28,202 bases of DNA from a virus, in IMG/VR virus record IMGVR_UViG_3300011115_000048, positions 1 to 28,202 of that record, one strand, 5' to 3'. The notes below the pieces were generated by a model. It was given only the letters and a program-made list of their open reading frames with translations. It was not told the DNA's origin and did not search any database. The position numbers and the translations under genes are program-made. Position 1 is the first letter of the stretch. Each line of letters begins with the position of its first letter. Positions 14,988 through 21,714 of this stretch are shown here, in pieces.

Positions 14988-15280
14988 AATTTAAGCACTC
15001 CTAATTTTTCTATGTTTCCAACTTTAGTTCTTACAAATAAACCTGTATCTTCAAATCCAAATAACTTATTAAACTTAAAATCTTTTTCTGTCTTACATGT
15101 ACTATATACTTCTGGAACTAATTCTTTTAGGTGTCTTTTAATAATTTCAAAGATACGTAGATATCTTTTATATTCTGAAACACTCCATTGATGTAATCTT
15201 ACATGCATATAACAAAGGTTAGTTTCATCATCAAAGGTAACACCCACATACCCTTGAGGTTCTTCATAAAGCATAATCAT
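14984..15280 (-). CDS. Small protein with GNAT (acetyltransferase-like) features
   Basis: 98 aa. YEEPQGYVGVTFDDETNLCYMHVRLHQW could be the strands of a GNAT core, then a long helix (RYLRIFEIIKRHLKEL) and a C-terminal FNKLFGFEDTG, a form common at the end of acetyltransferase folds (kf..klGF). The usual acetyl-CoA loop (Q/RxxGxG/A) is not visible, so it may be a non-catalytic relative. It is coupled by ATGA at both ends, to the tail nozzle upstream and to the gp14-like gene downstream, so it belongs to the virion operon. Fold call tentative; substrate unknown. Confidence 0.55.
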   Translation of the reverse strand: MIMLYEEPQGYVGVTFDDETNLCYMHVRLHQWSVSEYKRYLRIFEIIKRHLKELVPEVYSTCKTEKDFKFNKLFGFEDTGLFVRTKVGNIEKLGVLKL

Positions 15281-17496
15281 GGGAACTGATCAGCTTCTAC
15301 TTTATAGCTCCATCCTAATAATTTCATATCCTTATTAGGTTCAGAGGTAATCTTTAAACTTAAGGCTTTGCCTGATCCTCTTAGTTTATTCTTAGTTATG
15401 ATAACTCTAAGACCATAATCAAATGGATCAGCCTCTCCAGTAGGAGTGTAGTTACGTTTGAATCTATAAGCTTGGAATGGATTTCCCCATTTACCACTAT
15501 TAGCAGAGTTAGCCCAATCCCACTGTGCTTGTACAATACAAGAAGAAGGATTATCTATTTGTAAATTACCATTAACTTGTGTAAAGCCGTTCTCTGTTCT
15601 ATCAAAGAAAAAGATAGCATAAGGAATTTGTTTGCCTCTTACTGTATCACCAAAGGTTTCATAACCAGTAATTAAGTATGAGGTATATAGAGCTCCTGTA
15701 CCATCAGCAGACTTCCAATCTACAAAAGAAGTATTTAGGTATTTACTAATTGTAAATGCAGTACCTCTAAATGTTAAGTATCCAAACACTGTACCACGAG
15801 CAGTAGCAATTGGATCTAGTACAGTAACTGCATCTGTAGAACTTAATACATTGTCATTACCTGAGAAAACAGCTACTTCTGTACTTTGTACTGAGAAGCC
15901 AGGAAATGGAATATATCCTGCAATGTATGGAGAGTTTGTAGCTAAACTAGAGAAAGAGTTCTTATAGAACGCTCCAAGAGTTAAGTCTAAAACTAGTTCT
16001 TTATTATAGTAGTTAGGATAATTAGTTTCTGAATAAGTTTCAGAATCATTATACAACCAGCGTACTTTATTTTCTTTCTCATCAAAGAAAGCTTTAGTAT
16101 ACTTTTTAGCTAGTTCTGATAAGTTATTATAGTATGTTTGAATAGTAGTTAAAGAGATATTGTCTGCTTTATATCGACTATCAACATTATTCTCAGTAAT
16201 AGAATAGATACCTGCATTAGTCCATACTAAGAAAGAACCATTGACTTCAATGATTGAGTTCTTATTAACCACACCTGTAGAAGATACTTTACTTACTTGG
16301 AAAGAAGTTGCTCTAAAGCCACTACCACCTCCATAAAGTTCCCAAATACCATTCTCACCAAAGACTAGTAAAGAACTCTTTGAAGGAACTAATTTAATAA
16401 TCTTACTTACATCAGGAATATGAATAGTACCACCATCAGAGTCTACTAAATCAGATAGTTCTTCTGCAGTAGGATCTAACTGTTGATAACAAGCACCTAA
16501 ACTCTCATTAGAGGTTACTACTTGTGAAAAGAAAATATAACCTGAATAGTTAGGAGAGTTAATATCACCTGAAGAAACAGATGAAGAAACTCCTGAGTAA
16601 AACACTCGACCTGCATAAGAAGCTACTGTAGAAATTGCTCCTGTTTCAATATCAGAAGGTAATCCAGTAATACCTGAGAAAGCTTGTCTAGATTGTCCTC
16701 TATAGAAAGCATCAATAATTGCAGAGCCTCTAGCAGCAAGAGCATTAGTTGTATTCGTACTTACTAAAATACCTGGATTATAGGTATTATATTCTGCATT
16801 AGAAGGATTAGCATACTTAGATAAATACCAGATATCAGAGTTAGCTGGATAGACTGCAATAGAAGTCTTAGTGCTGTTTATATCAGCATCTCTCCAGTTC
16901 TGATTTCTTAGATTATATCTATGAGTAACTGAGATAGTGCTAGGTCTAGCATTAATAGCAAGACCATCATCAACACCCCAGTAATCTCTAACTTTAAGAG
17001 TAATACTAGATTGAGTAATTACATTTAAAGTACTATTATAAACCAACATAATAGGTAAGGCCAAGCCTTTAGAAGTAATAATAAAGTTATTATTAATTAC
17101 TGTAGTATCAATCTCATTAGTACCTAAACCTGATACAGTAATATAATTACCGCTGTTTAAGTAGGAAATTGAAGGAGTCTCTGCTAATAGGTTAATAAAC
17201 CAGAGTCTATCTTGAACTCTAATTACACCAATAGAAACATCAGTACTACCACTAGGACTAGTCCATTTATGGAAAGAAATCTTAGCAGTAGCTAGAACTG
17301 CAGCACTATAACCTGTATCTTTAAAACCATATAAAGGTTCATAGTCTACACCTAGACGACGAGACCTACTTCCATTTCTTTCAAGTACAAAGTTATCTTC
17401 ATCAATAGAAGCATTCTCTGGAAATGTTAAAGGGGAAGCCTCAGTGATGAGCCCCTTTACAAAGGTATTATATTGTTTTTCAGAGGTTAAGGCCAT
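15277..17496 (-). CDS. Tail nozzle protein (T7 gp12 / tail tubular protein B type)
   Basis: 739 aa, close to T7 gp12 (794 aa). The N terminus KQYNTFVKGLITEASPLTFP, then ASIDEDNFVLERNGSRSRRLG, is the characteristic opening of nozzle proteins that line the distal tail channel. The rest is beta-rich, with a segment about IIKLVPSKSSLLVFGENGIWELYGG typical of the propeller part. It begins at TAATG on the stop of the 77-aa gene, two genes after the tail adaptor, as in T7-type order gp11-gp12. Good confidence by N-terminal pattern, length and position. Confidence 0.86.
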   Translation of the reverse strand: MALTSEKQYNTFVKGLITEASPLTFPENASIDEDNFVLERNGSRSRRLGVDYEPLYGFKDTGYSAAVLATAKISFHKWTSPSGSTDVSIGVIRVQDRLWFINLLAETPSISYLNSGNYITVSGLGTNEIDTTVINNNFIITSKGLALPIMLVYNSTLNVITQSSITLKVRDYWGVDDGLAINARPSTISVTHRYNLRNQNWRDADINSTKTSIAVYPANSDIWYLSKYANPSNAEYNTYNPGILVSTNTTNALAARGSAIIDAFYRGQSRQAFSGITGLPSDIETGAISTVASYAGRVFYSGVSSSVSSGDINSPNYSGYIFFSQVVTSNESLGACYQQLDPTAEELSDLVDSDGGTIHIPDVSKIIKLVPSKSSLLVFGENGIWELYGGGSGFRATSFQVSKVSSTGVVNKNSIIEVNGSFLVWTNAGIYSITENNVDSRYKADNISLTTIQTYYNNLSELAKKYTKAFFDEKENKVRWLYNDSETYSETNYPNYYNKELVLDLTLGAFYKNSFSSLATNSPYIAGYIPFPGFSVQSTEVAVFSGNDNVLSSTDAVTVLDPIATARGTVFGYLTFRGTAFTISKYLNTSFVDWKSADGTGALYTSYLITGYETFGDTVRGKQIPYAIFFFDRTENGFTQVNGNLQIDNPSSCIVQAQWDWANSANSGKWGNPFQAYRFKRNYTPTGEADPFDYGLRVIITKNKLRGSGKALSLKITSEPNKDMKLLGWSYKVEADQFP

Positions 17497-17729
17497 TATA
17501 CTTCCTTAGGTTTAGAAGTCTTTTGCTTTTCTGCTTTAGCTTTACCCAACTCAATATACGTAATAGCTGCAATAGCAGCCTTGTCACTTGTAGTATATAG
17601 ACCTGATAAAGCATCTGGAAGTTCTCCTCCAGAAGTAAATTGAATTTTATAGTGAGCTGTTTTAGGATCGATTACAATCTTAATTTCTTTACCATTAGCT
17701 GTTACTAATTGCATATTATTTTCTACCAT
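17496..17729 (-). CDS. Hypothetical protein between tail adaptor and nozzle (77 aa)
   Basis: 77 aa. A strand-rich first half (MQLVTANGKEIKIVID, HYKIQFTSGGELPDALSGLY), an Ala-rich helix (DKAAIAAITYIELGKAKAE) and a Lys-rich tail. The start used overlaps the adaptor gene by 14 bases; the Met at residue 6 (17714) is an alternative start, and neither has a clear ribosome binding site. Its stop overlaps the nozzle ATG. A small tail accessory or chaperone role is possible from position only. Confidence 0.65.
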   Translation of the reverse strand: MVENNMQLVTANGKEIKIVIDPKTAHYKIQFTSGGELPDALSGLYTTSDKAAIAAITYIELGKAKAEKQKTSKPKEV

Positions 17730-18465
17730 AGTTAGGGAAAGAAATTCCGTTCTTTAATCGCCAAGCCTCTTGACTCATTCTTCTTTTTAAAGAGATAGAA
17801 GCTTGTTCTGCTTTAGAGTTAGGAGCTTGTTTAAGAGATACAAAACAAACAGACTTAGCTTCATTAAATAAGTAACTAAACATTTGAACTGGCATATCTG
17901 GAATAAAAGAATCTTGAATTAAGAAAGGTACTGATCTTTTACCAAAGCATTTTGTTTTAGCATTCTGTAGTGTATTGTCAACTGCAGAATCAAAAGCATC
18001 AAACACTAATGTTTCATCATCAAATGATGTAAAGTATTGAGGAGCTCTATCATTATGAATATTTAGTTTAACACCACTGGTATCTGATACTACTTGAACA
18101 GTTGAAATAGAACTATCTCTATTATCTACCACTTCTAAGAACTCTTCAGGGAGTTTATACATAATCTTAGTATAGATATCTTTATTGTCTGTTACTCTCT
18201 TGGTATTATATTTAATCCACTCTAAGTCTACAATGTCAGAAGGCATCTTCATATGAGTAGGTCTAAGGACTGTACCACTTGCATCTAATTGGAATAGTTC
18301 TTTAAGCCAAGGGAAGTCTTTACCATCTACAATGTTGTAGTAGGTATTCTTAATAATCTGGGCTACTTGTAAAGACTCGGTAGTATCTGAAATACTGTTT
18401 ACCTCATCAGAGTCCATCTCTGATAAGATATTCTGTGTCATTTCTAAGAGGGTCATTTTAGACAT
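17716..18465 (-). CDS. Tail adaptor protein (T7 gp11 / tail tubular protein A type)
   Basis: 249 aa (T7 gp11 is 196 aa). N-terminal helices (LLEMTQNILSEMDSDEVNSI, then TTESLQVAQIIKNTYYNIV) and DFPWLKELFQLDASGT followed by strands with MPSDIVDLEWIKYN are the usual opening of gp11-like adaptors that connect portal to nozzle. The C-terminal helix (SLKRRMSQEAWRLKNGI) would contact the portal. GGAG, overlapping the end of the head fibre gene, lies about seven bases before the ATG. Confident by sequence pattern and gene order. Confidence 0.83.
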   Translation of the reverse strand: MSKMTLLEMTQNILSEMDSDEVNSISDTTESLQVAQIIKNTYYNIVDGKDFPWLKELFQLDASGTVLRPTHMKMPSDIVDLEWIKYNTKRVTDNKDIYTKIMYKLPEEFLEVVDNRDSSISTVQVVSDTSGVKLNIHNDRAPQYFTSFDDETLVFDAFDSAVDNTLQNAKTKCFGKRSVPFLIQDSFIPDMPVQMFSYLFNEAKSVCFVSLKQAPNSKAEQASISLKRRMSQEAWRLKNGISFPNYGRK

Positions 18466-18468
18466 ATA

Positions 18469-19131
18469 TTACTCCGCTAAGTAGACAGCAGTTAGGCCAG
18501 CTTCTTCAACTATAATATTAGTACCAGCAGTTTGAGGATCACCAGCAATAGCTAAAGCAAGAGTAGTATTAGCTGCAACTGTAACTAAGAAACTAGCACT
18601 TGTATCTAAATGATCTACTCCAGTTACCTTTTTATGTGCATGTACACTTCGTGTAGATTCTACATTATTAAGTAGCCACTTAAAGTAGTATACTGAATTA
18701 GAACCTGTACCTGAGGCTGTTGAAAAAATAACATGAAAATTAACTTGATATGTGCCTGCTTTAGTTAGTGTAATATATCCATCATTTGGAGTAGTAGTAA
18801 GGAGATTAATTTCACCCTGCTTCCAATCTGTATTAGGATCTAATTTTATATAAATACCCTGATTACCATTTAGTTGGAATAAGGTTACTCCACCTGTAAT
18901 ATATAATTCTGCATGGGCTCTACCTGCAGGAAGTTCAAAGGAACCTCCACCAGCTCCATCTGTAATAAAGGTTTTACCAGCAGCTGCAGAGGCAGTGCCT
19001 TCTGGGTATACATATTGCCAAGAACCTGTACCTGCTCCATTAGATACATACACTTTACGAGCAGTAGCTGTAGAGACTCCTTTAGGTTCATGTAATTGTG
19101 CTTCTGGAATATCTTTATGCTGAATTGTCAT
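18469..19131 (-). CDS. Head fibre / decoration protein with C1q/TNF-like domain
   Basis: 220 aa. The N-terminal part holds two copies of a short module spaced 27 residues apart: KVYVSNGAGTGSW (26-38) and KTFITDGAGGGSF (53-65). The last ~145 residues form a beta-sandwich pattern: GYITLTKAGTYQVNFHVIF, YYFKWLLNN, SASFLVTVAANTTLALAI, EAGLTAVYLAE, which matches C1q/TNF-like trimeric domains on phage head and tail fibres. Its place just after the capsid and capsid-associated genes suggests a head fibre more than a tail fibre. AGGAAAT precedes the ATG, and a terminator lies upstream, so expression may be below that of capsid. Confidence 0.7.
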   Translation of the reverse strand: MTIQHKDIPEAQLHEPKGVSTATARKVYVSNGAGTGSWQYVYPEGTASAAAGKTFITDGAGGGSFELPAGRAHAELYITGGVTLFQLNGNQGIYIKLDPNTDWKQGEINLLTTTPNDGYITLTKAGTYQVNFHVIFSTASGTGSNSVYYFKWLLNNVESTRSVHAHKKVTGVDHLDTSASFLVTVAANTTLALAIAGDPQTAGTNIIVEEAGLTAVYLAE

Positions 19132-19148
19132 TATATTTCCTAAGTATT

Positions 19149-19179
19149 AAAAAGGGAAACTACCCTAAAGTAGTCTCCC
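19149..19179 (-). terminator. Intrinsic terminator between capsid-associated and head fibre genes
   Basis: Read leftward, GGGAGACTAC (19179-19170) pairs with GTAGTTTCCC (19163-19154) in a 10-bp stem with one G-U pair and a six-base loop, followed by five U (19153-19149). The G-U pair forms only in minus-strand RNA. It probably reduces, not ends, transcription of the downstream tail genes, since no promoter is seen between. Confidence 0.85.
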
Positions 19180-19197
19180 TCAATTTAAGTCTACTTC

Positions 19198-19680
19198 TTA
19201 TTTACCGTAAACATATTTAACAACGATACGGCCTGCACCTGCAGTCAAGTCAGCTACTGTAGGAGTAACCTTTAGTTCACCAGCAGCAGCACCAATTGTT
19301 TTACCAACTAGAGCACCAGCACCAGTAATTAAGTTACCTTCTGTACCAATAGCTGTTTGAGTTGCTTGAGCAGCTGCAATCAAACCATTAGCATTAATAG
19401 CTACACCAGCAGCTGTATACAAACCAATGTCAAGATCGGTAGTAGTTGATGTAGAAGTGAATGCTGTGTCAACAATCAACTCTGCAGAAACAATAGTAGC
19501 ACCTGCTGGAATTACATGTTGTAGGTTATTAGAACCAAATGTAGGTAGATCGTTATACTTAAAGTCCCAGATAGCCCATTTTACTAATTCATCACTAGCT
19601 TCACCACCAAATTTCTGGTTAGGAGTACGAGCACCGTAGTGGTTTGCAACGCCACGTTTTGCATCAATTTCAAAAGTCAT
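19198..19680 (-). CDS. Capsid-associated protein, probable head decoration protein
   Basis: 160 aa. Beta-rich with Ala/Thr/Gly-rich strands (GATIVSAELIVDTAF, TTDLDIGLYTAAG, GELKVTPTVADLTAG, GRIVVKYVYG). The opening MTFEIDAKRGVANHYGART looks like a structural protein start. It lies directly after the major capsid gene with the same type of ribosome binding site (AAAGGAATAAAAATG, as at the capsid gene), suggesting a similarly high translation rate and a product needed in large copy number. Decoration or minor capsid protein is inferred from context and beta-sandwich character; not recognised by motif. Confidence 0.68.
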   Translation of the reverse strand: MTFEIDAKRGVANHYGARTPNQKFGGEASDELVKWAIWDFKYNDLPTFGSNNLQHVIPAGATIVSAELIVDTAFTSTSTTTDLDIGLYTAAGVAINANGLIAAAQATQTAIGTEGNLITGAGALVGKTIGAAAGELKVTPTVADLTAGAGRIVVKYVYGK

Positions 19681-19711
19681 TTTTATTCCTTTATATTTTA
19701 AATAGATAAGA

Positions 19712-19729
19712 AGGGGTATCTCTACCCCT
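19712..19729 (-). other. Hairpin after the major capsid gene
   Basis: AGGGGTA and TACCCCT form a perfect 7-bp stem; read leftward the loop is GAGA, a GNRA tetraloop. The following bases TCTTATCTATT are only moderately U-rich, so this is a weak terminator or, more likely, a 3' stabiliser or processing signal for capsid mRNA. Confidence 0.65.
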
Positions 19730-19739
19730 CTATTTTAGA

Positions 19740-20723
19740 TTAGTATGCAGAACCACTAGTTAAGATTACACCTAGTGTATCCAAACGTTGTAGACCGAAA
19801 CCAAAGCGAGAAGTAACTTGGAATTTATCAGCACGTTCTTCTGATTCTCTCCAGCCTTCTGTTTTTGGTTGACGACGCCATGCGTGCATTACTGGTTTAG
19901 TTGAGTCATCTGTTACACACATAAAGATGTTAGCTACGTCACCGATTTCAGCAGTGTCGTTTGCCAAGCCATATGCTGAAGCATCAATAGCTTCTGTAGC
20001 AGTCTTAACAGGTAGGTAGTTAGATGTCCAGATATCGAAACCAAAGATATTCTTAACGAATTTATGGTCACGAGCAAAGCCATCAGTTACAATACCATCA
20101 AACATTGGGTTGTTAGAAACGTTTACAATGTTAGTCAAGCTGTTTAATGTAGCTTCTACGATTGGGTCTACAATTGCCATACGACCAGATGCAGGTACAC
20201 CTGCTTTATCAAATGCTAATTTCATAGCAATGAAGTCATCTAGTGTCATAACACGAGTAGTACCACCAGCACCACCAGCAACCCAACGATGTGGACGACC
20301 GTTAACCAAGTTAACACTAGCTGCAGTTTGTGCAGTACCAGCTACTTGTAGGAAACGTGTTTCATGGTTTTCACCTAGAGCACGTGTAGATTCCATAGCA
20401 CGCATAGACATCAATGTATCTACTTGTGAACCATCTTCACGCAAGTCATCTGTAACTTTCCAAGCATCACCAACGTAGTCAGTGATTGAAAGAGTAACGT
20501 TACCTGTATCAATTGGATTGAATACAAGTGGAGTATCTTCAGCAGCATCCTGAATAGTTACTGTACCTACAGTTTTAATATTAAGAGTTGTACCTGAACC
20601 AAAGTCAGAAACATCACGCCACATACCTTCTGGAAGAAGATAGTCATGGATGTTTTCCAAGATAAATTGTGAGTACTGTTGTGCCTCGGTAAAGGCTTGT
20701 GTATTTTGAGTAGTTTGTGACAT
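19740..20723 (-). CDS. Major capsid protein (HK97 fold)
   Basis: 327 aa, the usual size for the capsid protein of SIO1/T7-like podoviruses. N-terminal helix (TEAQQYSQFILENIHDYL), then PEGMWRDVSDFGSGTTLNIK and ITDYVGDAWKVTDDL, patterns of the E-loop and P-domain in HK97-fold proteins; near the middle FDKAGVPASGRMAIVDP and later FGFDIWTSNYLP are typical of capsid proteins of this kind. It assembles the icosahedral shell around the scaffold. The gene follows the scaffold with 12 bases between, has AAGGAATAAAAATG as ribosome binding site, and is followed by a hairpin. The codons (GTT, GGT, CGT, GCA rich) look more optimised than in neighbours. Confidence 0.9.
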   Translation of the reverse strand: MSQTTQNTQAFTEAQQYSQFILENIHDYLLPEGMWRDVSDFGSGTTLNIKTVGTVTIQDAAEDTPLVFNPIDTGNVTLSITDYVGDAWKVTDDLREDGSQVDTLMSMRAMESTRALGENHETRFLQVAGTAQTAASVNLVNGRPHRWVAGGAGGTTRVMTLDDFIAMKLAFDKAGVPASGRMAIVDPIVEATLNSLTNIVNVSNNPMFDGIVTDGFARDHKFVKNIFGFDIWTSNYLPVKTATEAIDASAYGLANDTAEIGDVANIFMCVTDDSTKPVMHAWRRQPKTEGWRESEERADKFQVTSRFGFGLQRLDTLGVILTSGSAY

Positions 20724-20735
20724 TTTTATTCCTTA

Positions 20736-21431
20736 TTAAATTGAGTTTTGTTTAATTTTCTCACCAGCATTCCTCCAAGCGGCTACTAAATCCTTGGTGG
20801 AAGCACCTCTAGGAACTCTAGCGGATAGAGTAGAAGCATCTGATGATTTAAAGGATTCAGTATTTACAGATCCAGAAGATCTACTTGGAATACTTCCACC
20901 TTTTAAAAGACCTGCTAATTTTAAAACAGCATTAGGAGACTTAGCAGCTAATGCATTGAGTTCTTGTACAGACATACCAGAGTCTTTAGCTAAAGCGTTA
21001 TAAACTTCTTGAGCTTTATCACCGAAGGATGAAGTGAACTTATCAGCTACCTTAATAGCATTATGTTCAGCAGCTCTTTGTTTTTCCTTTAAACTTAAAG
21101 TCTGGTCTACAAGTTGAACTAGTTTAGACTCATCAAAAGCAACAGCTTGAGTGGTATGCTCAGTTGTTAACTCAGATCTAATTTCCTCTAGAAGTTCTTC
21201 AGCAGATCTACGTTTAGTTAGTTCTTCTTTTGCTTGTGCTAATTCAGACTCTAAAGTTTGAATATGCTTTTGAGCATGAGGAACTGATTTTAAAGCATCT
21301 TCTACTGATGAATACTTTCTACCATCTCCTACGAAATCCAAAGCTTCTGTCGGGATTTGGAACGCTGGAGCGGGGTTACTAGTTTGTTGATCATTCGTGG
21401 TAGTTTGATCAAATATATTATCTTCAGGCAC
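20736..21431 (-). CDS. Capsid scaffolding protein
   Basis: 231 aa with GTG start, supported by AAGGAG seven bases upstream. A Gln/Asn/Pro-rich N terminus (~1-30), FVGDGRKYSSVEDALKSVPH as found in phage scaffolds, then a long charged coiled coil (~55-110, QKHIQTLESELAQAKEELTK), and a C-terminal helical basic end (DLVAAWRNAGEKIKQ) expected to bind capsid protein. It guides procapsid assembly and leaves before DNA fills the head. Gene position immediately before the capsid gene agrees. Confident. Confidence 0.88.
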   Translation of the reverse strand: MPEDNIFDQTTTNDQQTSNPAPAFQIPTEALDFVGDGRKYSSVEDALKSVPHAQKHIQTLESELAQAKEELTKRRSAEELLEEIRSELTTEHTTQAVAFDESKLVQLVDQTLSLKEKQRAAEHNAIKVADKFTSSFGDKAQEVYNALAKDSGMSVQELNALAAKSPNAVLKLAGLLKGGSIPSRSSGSVNTESFKSSDASTLSARVPRGASTKDLVAAWRNAGEKIKQNSI

Positions 21432-21433
21432 TA

Positions 21434-21652
21434 CTATTCTCCTTGGTCAGGTATTAAATTTACTAACTTATTTAAACTCTTTTGTATTCCTAGTTGATAT
21501 GCTTGGTATTCAGACCAACTAGGTTTATTAAAAGAGTCCTCATCAAAAGTCTTTCTTTGAGAGAGTTCAATCTGTTCTTTTAAATACTTTCTAAGTTCAG
21601 AAAAAACTTGACTTTTTGATAATTCTTTTGCTTTTTCAGATTTTAAATCCAT
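21434..21652 (-). CDS. Hypothetical small helical protein at the head of the capsid operon (72 aa)
   Basis: 72 aa, highly charged and helical (KSEKAKELSKSQVFSELRKY, LKEQIELSQRK), with SWSEYQAYQLGIQKSLNKLV near the end. Its ATG begins exactly where transcription from the promoter at 21659-21687 should start, so the mRNA appears to have no leader and no ribosome binding site; there is no alternative start further in. The gene lies between portal and scaffold and may help assembly, by analogy with small proteins between portal and scaffold in other phages. Family not recognised. Confidence 0.7.
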   Translation of the reverse strand: MDLKSEKAKELSKSQVFSELRKYLKEQIELSQRKTFDEDSFNKPSWSEYQAYQLGIQKSLNKLVNLIPDQGE

Positions 21653-21658
21653 AAGACT

Positions 21659-21687
21659 ATTATACCATAACTTTCTTAGCTTGTCAA
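21659..21687 (-). promoter_or_regulatory. Consensus sigma70 promoter for the capsid/tail operon
   Basis: Read leftward: TTGACA (21687-21682), 17-bp spacer, TATAAT (21664-21659) with TGG before it as an extended -10. Both hexamers and the spacing are ideal. Six bases AGTCTT then lead to the ATG at 21652, so the predicted start is on that A. It drives the 72-aa gene, scaffold, capsid and beyond. Confidence 0.88.
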
Positions 21688-21693
21688 GTACTT
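21686..21693. promoter_or_regulatory. Palindrome overlapping the -35 of the capsid promoter
   Basis: AAGTACTT is a perfect 8-bp palindrome sharing two bases with the TTGACA hexamer. It could be a binding site for a regulator, or chance: short palindromes are frequent in AT-rich DNA. Confidence 0.25.
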
Positions 21694-21714
21694 ATTGACT
21701 ATTTGCCTAAATAT

